Source: Opitutaceae bacterium (GTDB lineage: Bacteria; Verrucomicrobiota; Verrucomicrobiia; Opitutales; Opitutaceae). Taken from it: DNA of 64,000 bases. The stretch lies in assembly GCA_030693515.1 (NCBI GenBank), contig JAUYAK010000010.1, forward strand, positions 151,111 to 215,110, given 5' to 3'. Within the stretch, counting starts at the first letter, position 1. Each line of letters starts with the position of its first letter. The position numbers and the translations under genes are program-made. This document shows positions 26,337 to 35,700 of this stretch, piece after piece. Below the pieces are notes generated by a model, which saw only the letters and a program-made list of their open reading frames with translations, was not told where the DNA came from and did not search any database.

Positions 26337-26695
26337 GTTCGCGGCTCTTCGTTTACGGCACGCTCAAACGCGGCTGCTGCAACCACCATCACCTCGCGGG
26401 CCAGCGGTTCATCGGCCCGGCCCGCACGGTCCCCGGCTACCGGCTCTACGATCTCGGCGGCTATCCGGGGCTCGCGGCGGCGCCCGATGATCGAGCGGGC
26501 GTCGTGGGCGAAGTCTGGTCCGTCAATCTCGCGTGCCTGCGCGAACTCGATCTTTTCGAGGGCGTGCACGAGGGGCTTTATCGACGGGACCCCGTGCCCC
26601 TGATCGCGCCCTTTGCGGCAAAAAAAATCGACGCCTACGTCTCCGCGCTGCCCGTGACCGGCCGCGCGGAGGTCGGGGCGGAGTGGATCGAATAG
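26333..26695 (+). CDS. Gamma-glutamylcyclotransferase-like (AIG2/GGCT fold) protein
   Basis: The ATG at 26333 overlaps the phosphatase stop (ATGA). The 120-residue protein begins FVYGTLKRGCCNHHHL, the substrate-binding loop of the GGCT-like fold, and continues with YDLGGYPGL and VWSVNLACLRELDLFEGV, where the Glu of the FEG-type motif is the likely catalytic acid. Family members cyclise gamma-glutamyl amines or amino acids to 5-oxoproline, though many bacterial ones are uncharacterised. It is the last gene of the kinase-phosphatase operon and ends seven bases before the end of the convergent dnaX tau frame. Confidence 0.88.
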   Translation: MSSRLFVYGTLKRGCCNHHHLAGQRFIGPARTVPGYRLYDLGGYPGLAAAPDDRAGVVGEVWSVNLACLRELDLFEGVHEGLYRRDPVPLIAPFAAKKIDAYVSALPVTGRAEVGAEWIE

Positions 26696-26701
26696 CGGGC
26701 G

Positions 26702-27100
26702 CTACTCTTTCAACGCCTTCCCCGGCAGGCGTCGCACCGCGACGAAGCGCGCGCGAAACAAGTCCTCGAGCACCTCGCGCACCTCGTCGGGGATGCGCTG
26801 CACAAGTTCTTCGAGGGGCGGGAGCGCCTTGCCCGCGGACTCGTCCGTGCTCTCCTCCGCCGGTCGCGCCACGACAAGCGGTTCGCCACGCGCCCGCGCC
26901 TCGGCGATAAAGGAGGCCTCCGCCGTCTCATCCGGCCACAACGGCGCCATGCCATCGGTCAGCGGGACCGAATCGGGTTCCGACGGCGCCGGTTCCGGCG
27001 GTCGCTCGGCGACGACCGCGGTGCCGCCCATCACGGCGGGCTTGCTCTGGGCGGAGGCGAGCTGCGCGCCCAGCCGCGATTCCAGCCGATCAATCAGCCC
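26702..27100 (-). CDS. dnaX: tau-specific C-terminal extension of dnaX, in the -1 frame
   Basis: From the slippery tract, the -1 frame is open for 132 codons to a stop at 26702. Its sequence starts [18 protein letters not shown], passes through a Pro/Glu/Ala-rich linker and ends with an amphipathic block ([18 protein letters not shown], then a short basic tail). No good start codon context is present and the region has no promoter, so it is best read as the part of tau made by frame change on dnaX. Combined with the zero frame it would give a protein of about 514 residues. In Escherichia coli the tau-specific part binds polymerase alpha and DnaB helicase; the short extension here may do part of that. 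Confidence 0.75.
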   Translation of the reverse strand, partial: GLIDRLESRLGAQLASAQSKPAVMGGTAVVAERPPEPAPSEPDSVPLTDGMAPLWPDETAEASFIAEARARGEPLVVARPAEESTDESAGKALPPLEELVQRIPDEVREVLEDLFRARFVAVRRLPGKALKE

Positions 27101-28245
27101 TTTTTTTTTTCGCTGTCGGCTGGTGCGGCCGACGCCTCGTCCCCGAGCGCCGCGAGTTCCTTGATCAACGAGTCAATCGCGCGCGCGCGGCTGGCTTCGA
27201 CGGCCTTGAGGAGCGTGACTTCGAAATTGATCTTCTCCGCGAGGCCCAGCTTCACGCTCCCCTCGCCTTCGCGCAGCCCGTCGAGCATGCGCGTGATCTG
27301 CTCGGTGGTCATCGCGGTGCCGAGCCGGTCGCTCTTCCCGCCCTGCGCGATCGCATCGAGCAAGGCCGTGCGCACCAAGGCCTGCAAATCGACGAGCAGC
27401 CGCACCAAGTCGCGGCCGGCGGCATCGCACTCATCGACGAGGGCGATGATTTTCCGGTGATCGCCCGCCGCCAGCGCGGAGGCGAGCTCTGCAACTTTCT
27501 CCCCGGCGACGAGGCCGTAAACATCGAGCACGTCCGGCTCCGTGATCTCGGCGCCGCAGAACGAAATCATCTGGTCGAAGATCGACTGCGCATCGCGCAT
27601 GCCGCCATCAGCGAGGCGCGCGATGCACGCCAGCGCGGCGTCGGCCACCGTGATCTTCTCCGCCTTGGCGATCGCCTTCAGGCGCTCGACGATGAGGTCA
27701 TCTGGAATCGGCTTCAGGTCGAAGCGCTGGCAGCGTGACACAATCGTCGGCAGCACCTTCTGCGGATCGGTCGTGGCGAAGACGAATTTCACATGAGCCG
27801 GCGGCTCCTCCAGGGTCTTGAGCAGCGCATTGAACGCCGCGGCCGAGAGCATGTGCACCTCATCGATGATGTAGATTTTGAATTTCCCCTGCGCCGGCGC
27901 ATAGCGCACCGTCTCGCGGAGATCGCGCACCTGATCGACGCCGTTGTTTGAAGCGCCATCGATCTCGATGACGTCGAGGTGCGACCCCTCGGCGATGGAG
28001 ACGCAGGCCGGATCTTTCGGATCAAAATCGGCCTTGGGGCCATCCGTGCAGTTGAGGGCCTTGGCGAAGATGCGGGCGGTCGAGGTTTTGCCCGTGCCCC
28101 GCGGACCCACGAAGAGGTAGGCGTGCGCGATGCGCTGGCGGGAGATGGCGTTGCGCAGCGTGCGGACCACATGATCCTGGCCGACGAGATCGTCGAAGGT
28201 CTGCGGGCGCCACTTGCGTGCGATGACTTGATAGGCGGTGGACAA
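27094..28245 (-). CDS. dnaX: DNA polymerase III clamp-loader subunit gamma/tau (zero frame, gamma form)
   Basis: The product loads the sliding clamp during replication. It starts with a TTG at 28245, preceded in frame by a TAG, and enters the family core at once ([19 protein letters not shown]). The AAA+ motifs are Walker [18 protein letters not shown], Walker [12 protein letters not shown], sensor 1 [15 protein letters not shown] and the SRCQRFDLK arginine-finger region, followed by domain III to about residue 365. The usual four-Cys zinc site seems incomplete, with only the NC after FAKAL and a later Cys visible. The frame ends after EKKKG at 383 residues, just past an A10 tract, which gives a gamma-like protein. 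Confidence 0.95.
   Translation of the reverse strand: MSTAYQVIARKWRPQTFDDLVGQDHVVRTLRNAISRQRIAHAYLFVGPRGTGKTSTARIFAKALNCTDGPKADFDPKDPACVSIAEGSHLDVIEIDGASNNGVDQVRDLRETVRYAPAQGKFKIYIIDEVHMLSAAAFNALLKTLEEPPAHVKFVFATTDPQKVLPTIVSRCQRFDLKPIPDDLIVERLKAIAKAEKITVADAALACIARLADGGMRDAQSIFDQMISFCGAEITEPDVLDVYGLVAGEKVAELASALAAGDHRKIIALVDECDAAGRDLVRLLVDLQALVRTALLDAIAQGGKSDRLGTAMTTEQITRMLDGLREGEGSVKLGLAEKINFEVTLLKAVEASRARAIDSLIKELAALGDEASAAPADSEKKKG
27100..27110 (-). promoter_or_regulatory. Slippery A10-G tract in dnaX (programmed frameshift or transcriptional slippage)
   Basis: On the coding strand ten A are followed by G, read as GAA AAA AAA AAG GGC TGA. The heptamer A-AAA-AAG is in the same phase as the Escherichia coli dnaX frameshift site. 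The zero frame stops two codons later, and a -1 shift (or insertion of one A by RNA polymerase) opens the 132-codon extension. No strong downstream hairpin was found by eye. Confidence 0.75.
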
Positions 28246-28305
28246 GACGCTCTAGCTAGAAGGCCAAAAACGAAAAGCGAAAATCCAAAATCGAAAAATA
28301 AAAGT

Positions 28306-28402
28306 GGCCAGGCACTCCACGGCACTGGGAGAACGTCGTTGCCGTTGCTACCTTCCGGTCCTGGCGGAGTTCACGTGCCCTGCCCATGCATGGCACCTGG
28401 CC
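28306..28402 (-). ncRNA. ffs: Signal recognition particle RNA (4.5S type)
   Basis: On the minus strand the sequence contains the near-invariant SRP domain IV core, CAGGACCGGAAGGTAGCA, including the GGAA tetraloop and the asymmetric internal loop. The ends pair perfectly (GGCCAGG with CCTGGCC), giving a 97-nucleotide hairpin RNA, and a T-rich stretch follows. It binds Ffh and targets membrane proteins to the translocon. It lies 60 bases upstream of the dnaX start on the same strand, an arrangement seen in other bacteria. Confidence 0.92.
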
Positions 28403-28497
28403 GGCGCGAACCATGCGACTCGACCCAGGCAGCGCAACAGTCAATTTCGGAAATTGCTGGCGCGGCGAATGGCCGTGGCAACCAGCAGAAACACTCG

Positions 28498-29133
28498 TCA
28501 GGGCTGGGCTGGCCGCGGTGCCTTCGGGCGCACAGGCGCGGGTTCCCCGGCTGGACGATTAGCGCCTTCGGTGGCCGCGTTCTCCGCCCGTTTCGCCTTG
28601 AGCTGTTCCGCGCGTTTGAGCTGCTCAGCCCGCGCGCGCTCCTGCATCTGGACGTGCATCTTCTCGAGTTCAGTCCGCTGCGCCGGTGTCAGGGTCGAAG
28701 AAATATCCTCATACATCCGTTCCGTGACCCGGACCGAATCGGTCAAATTTTCCTGCCGCAAACGCAGCAGATCCTCGCTGGCGCGAGCGATGATGGGCCG
28801 AATGCGCTCCCGTTGGGCCCCGCTCAGTTCGAGCCGTTGGGTAAACGTCCGCATGAGCTGCGGCATGACCGATCCGGGCACCGCCGGCAGGGGGAGAAAA
28901 CCTCCGCCTTTTTTGGTGGTATGCGGCGCGGCTGGGTTCGCGGCCGGAGTCGCGGGAGCACTCGCCACCGGTGCTGCGGGCGAAGCCGGCTCCACCGCCG
29001 GCGCGATAAAAGTCTGCCGGGCCTCGCGGCCCTGTTTCCTCGCATTAACTCCCAGCGTAAAGACACCGCCGAACACCGCGCCGGCGACAAAGACGGTGAG
29101 GAAGGTGGCGATGACTTTCCAGGGCTTGTCCAC
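28498..29133 (-). CDS. Membrane-anchored periplasmic protein with LTxxQ-type (Spy/CpxP/CnrX-like) helical domain
   Basis: The GTG at 29133 starts a 211-residue protein. One membrane helix (residues about 8-28) is followed by an Ala/Pro-rich linker to about residue 75 and a helical domain in which QRLELSGAQRERIRPII and SSTLTPAQRTELEKM repeat the hydrophobic LTxxQ pattern of Spy/CpxP and CnrX-like proteins. The C-terminus is Lys/Arg/Ala-rich and Pro-rich, perhaps disordered. It is the third gene of a cassette with an ECF sigma factor and a one-helix protein, matching the order expected for sigma, anti-sigma and periplasmic sensor. The sensed signal is unknown. Confidence 0.8.
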   Translation of the reverse strand: MDKPWKVIATFLTVFVAGAVFGGVFTLGVNARKQGREARQTFIAPAVEPASPAAPVASAPATPAANPAAPHTTKKGGGFLPLPAVPGSVMPQLMRTFTQRLELSGAQRERIRPIIARASEDLLRLRQENLTDSVRVTERMYEDISSTLTPAQRTELEKMHVQMQERARAEQLKRAEQLKAKRAENAATEGANRPAGEPAPVRPKAPRPAQP

Positions 29134-29139
29134 AGGCGC

Positions 29140-29469
29140 TCAGTCGGCCGACAAGTTGAGCACGATCGTCATCGCGTCGTCCGTATGGAGGAGTTCCTCG
29201 TCGGCGTGCTGCACGAAGGCGCCGGAGCCGGCGAGTTCCTGATAGTTCAGCGCCACGCTGCATAGCGCGAGGAGCGCGGCCACGCCGACCGCGCGGAAGG
29301 CGAAGCGCTCAAACAGCGACACGACCCGGCGTTCCTGCGCTAAGGCCAGCGCGGCGACACGGGTGGCAAAGCCAAAGGGAGCGGAGGCATCGCGGTCATC
29401 GCGCACCGTGCGCGCCGCGGCAGTGAGACGCGCCCAGGGATGGCGCGGGGCGTTGTGGTTCGGGCTCAT
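29140..29469 (-). CDS. Small single-helix membrane protein, candidate anti-sigma factor
   Basis: The 109-residue product has a basic cytoplasmic N-terminal part of about 55 residues, one membrane helix (GVAALLALCSVALNY) and a short periplasmic tail with acidic residues (QHADEELLHTDDAM). It overlaps the sigma factor gene by four bases (ATGA) and is followed after 6 bases by the LTxxQ protein. This size, topology and gene order fit a membrane anti-sigma factor. No zinc-binding anti-sigma motif (HxxxCxxC) is present. The role is inferred from context only. Confidence 0.72.
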   Translation of the reverse strand: MSPNHNAPRHPWARLTAAARTVRDDRDASAPFGFATRVAALALAQERRVVSLFERFAFRAVGVAALLALCSVALNYQELAGSGAFVQHADEELLHTDDAMTIVLNLSAD

Positions 29470-30062
29470 GATCGTTCTTGTTTTTGTAGTTCCTGAAAAA
29501 GCTTCTGCAACTTCCGTCTCGCGCGAAACGCGCGGACCTTGATGAGCGACTGGTTCCAGCCGGTGAGGCCCGCGATCTCGGCGATCGATTTCTGCTCGAG
29601 GTCGAGGAGGCGGATGACGAGCTGGTCGTCGGGTTTGAGCTGGCCGAGGAGCTTGTGAACCAGCTCGTGCGCGGCCATGGCATCGTTGGCGGGGACCTCG
29701 TTCTCGTTCGTCATCACGGCGTCGAGCACGTTGGCCTCGTTCTCCGACAGGTCGGCCCAGCGGAACTCGGGCCGGCGCTTCTGCGCCCGCAGATGATCGA
29801 TGCAGGTGGTGACCGCGATGCGGGACACCCAGTGCGGAAACGGAACCGCCCCCTGATATTGTGCCAAGCGCGTGAACATCTTCATGAACACTTCCTGAGT
29901 AAGATCCTCCTCGGAAACCCGGCGGGGCAAGTGCGACCGCACGATGCGAATGACAAGAGGATACAGGTGATCCACGAGTTCGCGCGCAGCGGATTGATCG
30001 CGCTGGCGCACCCGTTCAAGGCAGCCAGCCAGATCGAGCGGCGGGGCTGCATCGTCAGACAT
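29466..30062 (-). CDS. ECF-type RNA polymerase sigma factor
   Basis: The 198-residue protein has sigma region 2 at about 30-98 (YPLVIRIVRSHL, SEEDLTQEVFMKMF, VPFPHWVSRIAVTTCIDHLR) and sigma region 4 at about 135-190 with the helix-turn-helix SIAEIAGLTGWNQSLIKVRA. There is no region 1 or 3, so it is an extracytoplasmic-function sigma factor. It leads a three-gene cassette whose other products are a one-helix membrane protein and a periplasmic LTxxQ protein, probably its anti-sigma factor and sensor. ECF factors usually activate their own operon; a matching promoter was not identified. Confidence 0.95.
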   Translation of the reverse strand: MSDDAAPPLDLAGCLERVRQRDQSAARELVDHLYPLVIRIVRSHLPRRVSEEDLTQEVFMKMFTRLAQYQGAVPFPHWVSRIAVTTCIDHLRAQKRRPEFRWADLSENEANVLDAVMTNENEVPANDAMAAHELVHKLLGQLKPDDQLVIRLLDLEQKSIAEIAGLTGWNQSLIKVRAFRARRKLQKLFQELQKQERS

Positions 30063-30159
30063 GAGTCAATGGATGCGTGGACATGCACGACAGGCAAGAC
30101 GCCGTTGAGTCCGCTCGGTTACCACCGAAACAGCATCCAAGCCTCCGCCCGCCGGTGGG

Positions 30160-32718
30160 TTACTTGAACTTGTTCAGCTCCTCAGGGCTCCACGCATCCG
30201 TTTGCCCGGCAGTGGCCGACCGGATGGCCGCCACCGCGGCGGGGTCGACAGGCGAGGCGGCATGGCCCCACTCGCGCCGAAGGTAGGTCAAGATGGCTGA
30301 AACCTGCTCGTCGTTCAGGGCCGCGCCAAACGCCGGCATGTCACCCGTATGCACGCGGCCGAGCACCGTGATCGGGCCGCGAACGCCATGAAGCACGATG
30401 CGCACGCTGCGCTCGGGCGAACCTAGCACCCACTCGGAATCGAGCAACGGCGGCGCCAAGCCGTCGAGCCCGCGGCCATCGGCCTGATGGCACGCGGCGC
30501 ACACGGCGGCGAAAAGCGTGCGGCCCGAATGGAAACGTGCTTGCTGCGCCGGTGTGAGCGGAACGGCAGCGCCGGCAACGGTGACACCGGGTTTGCCGGG
30601 CCAGACGATGACGTCCTTGAGTTTGTCGAGGCGCGCCTTGGTCGAGGTGTTTTTTTCCAGATCGGCCCAGCCCGCGGGCTGAGCCGCAAGCGTGATCGGG
30701 CGGCGCGACATGCCGACGGTCGGCACGAGTCCGTCGAGGAGCGCGGCCGCGTGTTTGCTCGCGGCGGCCAACGCCACCACCCGCTGCACGGATTTTTCGT
30801 CACGCGATCCGAGCACCCCGCGCACGAGCCCGGTCATGATTTTACCGGTGGCGGACGCACCCGCCGTCGTCGATGGATCGGCATGCATCGTCTCAAGCAC
30901 GCTCAGCTCGCGGCCCTTAAGGCCACTCAGGACCGCGTCGGACAGAAACAGGTTGGCCGGCTGTGTCGCAGCCACCCAGGCCAGCTGGCGATCGAGCGCT
31001 GCGTTGTTGGCCTGCCCGAGTGACAGCACCGCTTGCAGCACCACAGCCTGCGATGCATCACGCGTGAGCGCCAGCATGTGTTGGATCAGAACATCGTCGG
31101 GCGAAGAGGGCAAAAAACGCTCCGCCACACGCAATCCCGCCGCACGCACGAGCGGCGAGGCATCGCCCAGCGCGGCAAGCACCGACGCCCGATCGAGCGC
31201 GCCGGCGCCATCGAGCACGGCGAGCGCATGCATGCGACCTTGCGCGAGCGGACCGTTCGTCGCGACTTCGCGAATAGCTCCCGCCAACGCCGGATCACGC
31301 GCCTCGACGAGGAGACGCTGCGCGGTCTCGCGCCACCACGCGTTGGGATGCGAGAGCTTCGCGACCCACTCGGCGGGTTTCATCGGCGGGATGTTCGCGA
31401 CACGCGGCGCGGGCTTGCCGTCCGGCACGACGCGATAGATGCGCCCAAGGTGCTGCGGATCCTTGAGGCCGCGATCCTCGCTTTGTTTGCGCAGGTAGCT
31501 TGTGAGCGAGATGCGGTGCTGCAGCACACCGCGGTAGAGATCGACGATGTAGAGCGCGCCGTCGGGGCCGGTGGCGAAACTCACGGGGCGGAAGCGTTCG
31601 TCGGTCGAGGCGATGATTTCTTTTTTCTCGTCGGCGTAGGCATTGCGGCCGCGCACGGTGCCATTCTCCGATGTGAGCACGGTGTGGCGCACAAAGTTGC
31701 CCGCCGGCTCAGCCACAAACAAATTACCCGCCAGCTCCGGCAGCAAGTCGCCGCGGTAGATCCACCAGCCGCACGCGGCGGTAAATTCCTTGAGGCGGCC
31801 GTCGCGCAGCATCTCGGGGCGGTAGCCGCGGTTGATGCCGGGATTCACCCGCACGGGCCAGACGAGCTGGTTCTCGGCCCCGTTGACGTTGGTGCCAGCC
31901 AGACGTGGATAGTGCGGATTGCGTTGAAGGTAGTCGGAGTGAATCACGTCCACGCGCAGCGAGTCGCTGTTGGAGCCATGATAAAGCCGTCCCCAATCAT
32001 CCTGCGTGAGGCCCCACTGGCCGCGGAAAGTCGTCGCACCCGTCTCCCACCCGCCGTTCACGCGGCGGAATTTCTTCGTGTAGGCCGCGCTGTAGATCCA
32101 ATTGTCGAAGGCCCAGAGCAGGCTGTTGGGCGCGCGCTCAGGGTTCGCGAGGTGCGGGCGCTTGGGATCGACGCGCACGCCGTAGTCGGTGGCGACGACT
32201 TCGCGGGTGTCGGCCTTGCCGTCGCCGTCGGTGTCCCGGAAAAAAATGAGCTCGGGCGGCGCGCCCACGAGCACACCGTCGCCGACAAAAGCGATCGCAC
32301 GGGGCATTACCAGGTTGTCGGCGAAGATCACGGACTGGTCGTAGCGGCCGTCGCCATCGGTATCGCGTAGCACGGAGACGCGCCCGGTGGGCAGGTCTTC
32401 TCCGTTGCCATCGAGGTCGGGCATGTAGCCGCGCATCTCGACGACGAACATCCGCCCGTCCGGCGCAAACGCGATCGCCACCGGCTCCTGCACCAGCGGC
32501 TCCGCGGCCGCGAGTTCGAGTCGGAAACCCGGCGCCACCGTGAATGATTTCATCGCCTGTTCGGGCGTAAGCGCCGGCGCTGGTGGAATCTTATCGGCGG
32601 GGACGAGCGACCGCTGGACCTCGCCCTTTTTGTCCGCGACATCGCCGATCTGGGCGAAGGCCGTGGACGAAACCAATACGGGGAGGAGAACGAGGTGAAA
32701 GCGGGATAGGCCAGGCAT
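30160..32718 (-). CDS. PVC-type heme-binding CxxCH protein with membrane-bound dehydrogenase domain
   Basis: The 852-residue precursor has a signal peptide ending near STAFA. Residues about 60-420 form a beta-propeller of the kind called PVC membrane-bound dehydrogenase domain (FRLELAAAEPLVQEPVAIAF, VLRDTDGDGRYDQ). A helical HEAT-like region covers about 450-700, and a C-terminal cytochrome c domain has CAACHQADGRG with a later Met in GDMPAFG as the probable axial ligand. It probably oxidises a carbohydrate or derived alcohol in the periplasm. It lies 12 bases after the large TonB receptor, so the two are co-transcribed. Confidence 0.92.
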   Translation of the reverse strand: MPGLSRFHLVLLPVLVSSTAFAQIGDVADKKGEVQRSLVPADKIPPAPALTPEQAMKSFTVAPGFRLELAAAEPLVQEPVAIAFAPDGRMFVVEMRGYMPDLDGNGEDLPTGRVSVLRDTDGDGRYDQSVIFADNLVMPRAIAFVGDGVLVGAPPELIFFRDTDGDGKADTREVVATDYGVRVDPKRPHLANPERAPNSLLWAFDNWIYSAAYTKKFRRVNGGWETGATTFRGQWGLTQDDWGRLYHGSNSDSLRVDVIHSDYLQRNPHYPRLAGTNVNGAENQLVWPVRVNPGINRGYRPEMLRDGRLKEFTAACGWWIYRGDLLPELAGNLFVAEPAGNFVRHTVLTSENGTVRGRNAYADEKKEIIASTDERFRPVSFATGPDGALYIVDLYRGVLQHRISLTSYLRKQSEDRGLKDPQHLGRIYRVVPDGKPAPRVANIPPMKPAEWVAKLSHPNAWWRETAQRLLVEARDPALAGAIREVATNGPLAQGRMHALAVLDGAGALDRASVLAALGDASPLVRAAGLRVAERFLPSSPDDVLIQHMLALTRDASQAVVLQAVLSLGQANNAALDRQLAWVAATQPANLFLSDAVLSGLKGRELSVLETMHADPSTTAGASATGKIMTGLVRGVLGSRDEKSVQRVVALAAASKHAAALLDGLVPTVGMSRRPITLAAQPAGWADLEKNTSTKARLDKLKDVIVWPGKPGVTVAGAAVPLTPAQQARFHSGRTLFAAVCAACHQADGRGLDGLAPPLLDSEWVLGSPERSVRIVLHGVRGPITVLGRVHTGDMPAFGAALNDEQVSAILTYLRREWGHAASPVDPAAVAAIRSATAGQTDAWSPEELNKFK

Positions 32719-32730
32719 GGGGAAACAGGA

Positions 32731-35700
32731 TCAGAAATTACCCTTCACGCCAAACGTCCAGCTTACACCATAGTTGCCATAGCGATAGAGTGCGGCGGCG
32801 ATGCCGCGCCGTGGATCCCCCTCGTAGAGAAGCTGGGGATTGTTGAGGATGTTGCGGCCTTGGAAAAACAGGCTGGTGGTTTTCCAGACCCGGTAGCTGC
32901 CGCTCATATCGAGTTTGAAATTGTGGCGCTGGTAGCGGCCGAAGACGGTGGTGAATGGCGAGTCGTCGAGCCACACACCGCCGGCGCGCAGGCCGAAGCG
33001 CTGGTAGTTCCAGCTCACACCACCGGTGAATTTGTTCGGCACGACGCCTGGACGCCACTGGTTCGCATAGGAGCGGGTGTAGCTCAGATTCACGCTCGTG
33101 CCACGCAACGCACCGGGCAGAAACGTGAGCTGCTGGTTGTAGCCGACCTCAAGATTGCGGTAGCGATAGACGAGGCTGCTGTTATCCAGCGACTCGAAAG
33201 TGTAGCCGGCGTAAGCCGGATCGTCTGCGTAGCCGAACTCATCAGCGGTGAAGCGACGCGTGAAGCGGATGCGGGAGATTTCGTTTTGCTGCACAAGCAA
33301 GGTGAGGCTGCCGACGTTGCTTAAATACCACGCGAGGCGCGCCACGTAGTTGTCTGAGAGTTCGGGTTTTAAATCGGGATTCGGCGCCGTGACGATCTGC
33401 GCGGTGTCGTTGATTGACCAGACACCGGCGAGCGCATCGATCGGCGGACGCGAGATCGCATAGCTGTAGCCAAACTGGGCGAAAAGATCGGGACGAATGG
33501 TGTATTTGGCACTGATGCTCGGGAAAAAATTATCGTAGACGCCGCGGCGCGTGACACGCGGCCGGGAAGCGAACTGGTGATCTATGCCCGCATTGGTCGT
33601 CGCCCGGCGCGTCGCGGTGCTGATCGGGAATCCCGCGGCCTGCACCTGTGCGGCGGTGAGCGGATTGAACTCCTTCGATTCGGTCTCAGTGCGCTCCCAG
33701 CGCACGCCGCCCTGAAATTGCCACCGACCGACGCGGGTGTTTGCCATGCCATAAGCGGCGGCGACAGTCTGCTTGAAGTCGCGCTTGTTGGCGTAGAACG
33801 CCGCGTAGTAATTTTCCACAGTCGCATTGTTCGTGAAATATTCCGGGTGCGTCTGATAGAGCGAACTGAGCCCCTGGCGGCTCACGATTGTCGGCATATT
33901 CGAGATATTGAGCGCGGTGATGCCGCCAAACGTGGCGCTGAAGGGGCGCGGCGATGGGAACGCGGCGTAGCTGCCGTTTACGCCGCCGCCGGGACCGTTG
34001 TAGGCATACGAGTTGTAGACGGTGCGATTCTCCGAGCGGCGGTATTCCTCGTTCACCTTGCCACCGAACTTGAGGAATGTCGGCAAGTTCCACGGCGTGG
34101 TGTAGCGCGCGTTAAAATCGGCGTTGTAGATTTCGACGAGGGCGAAACGCCCATCCTCGGTGGAGAGGCGCGGGTTGGTGAAGTTCGCGAGGTTGGACCA
34201 GTCGGGGCTGCCGGGGGCCTGCACGATGGTCCACTCGGCGGAATTCGGACCGGGGCGCGTCGCACGGAAATCGGTAACGAGAGGGTTGAGCGTCTCAAGG
34301 CGGGCTGTGCCGCGGACAATGCCCTCGTAGTCGTTTTTGGAGCGCGAATAAGTGAACGCACCGTCGAGCAGCAGGCTGCCGAGGGTGTATTCGAACTTGG
34401 GCGTGAAGGTGACAGTGTTGGTGAGCTTGTCGAAATTGCCGCCGCCGAAGGCCAGCGTGCGCGAGGTGTTGGACGCAAGACCGTTGGTGCGGATATCGGT
34501 GAGGCCGTCGCCGAGCACATTCTGGCGGCCCGTGGCGGCCGCGGTGCCGTTGGCTGCGGCGTTGAACGTAAGCGCGCGCGTGAACGTCGCGCCGTCGTAA
34601 GCGTTGAACATCGCCGTCATCGAGAGCACGAGGCGCGACGTGGCCTTGTAGTCCGCGGTGAGCGAGGCGGTAAAGCGGTCCACAAATTTCGGCCCGTCGG
34701 TAAACACGATGCCGGTAAGCACCGTCGGGCGCGGGTCGGTGGCCGTCACGGTGCGGTTGTAAGTGTGGGTGACGTATTGCTGCTCGTAGAGCACCTTCGA
34801 CTGGCTGAGGCCAAAGCGGATGCCAAGGCGCTGGTCCATGAACACATCGGAATAATCGAGCGTGAAGTTCGGCCGGATGAGGCGGTTTTGGCGGTCACCG
34901 GGGCCGTAGGTTTTGCCAAGGGTAAACTCGTCGGAGTTGGCACTGAGGCTCACTTGCCAATCGATGCGGCGGCCCTTGCGGTCGAAGGCGCGCTTCGTCT
35001 TCAGGTTGATCGTGCCGGCGGGCGCGTCCGCGTCCATGTCGGAGCTGGTGGTGCGGCTCACCTCGATGGACTCGATGCTATTGATCGACATCTGCTCGAA
35101 GCCGACAGAGCGCGAGGCCGCACCCGCACTGCCGTTGATCATCGATCCGTAAGAGGCGAATGCGTCGGCGCTCGCCATTTTTTGGCCGTCCATCGTGACA
35201 CCCACGTATTGCGGATCGAGGCCGCCGAGGCGCGGGCCGCGGGTCTCCGCATCGACGTATTCGAGGTCGACGCCGGGGAGATATTTAAGGAACTCGCCGA
35301 CGTTGCCCTCGGCGACGTCGCCAAAAATATCAGAGGCGACAGAGGTGCCGATATTCATGCTGCGGCGCTGCGCCATGATGGCCTTCGCGTTGCCCTCGCG
35401 ATCATTGTAGACAACGAAGCGCCCCATCTGCACGGCCGCGCCGGTGTCCGGGGCGGTGAGCGCACTCTTAAGCTCAAAGTCGTGTGTCACCCTCGCGCCC
35501 GGCGCGACAGTGATTGTGGCGCTCGTCGTCTGATAGCCGGAGAACGACACGACGAGCGTGACGGGCCCGCTGGGGACATTGTCCAGCTGATAGCGGCCGC
35601 CTTCCTCGGAGTAGGCCACACGATCGGTCCCGGTGATCCGAACCTCAGCGTTGCGCACAAAGACATCGGTCGCGGGGTTGAAGATGCGGCCCTGAACGGA

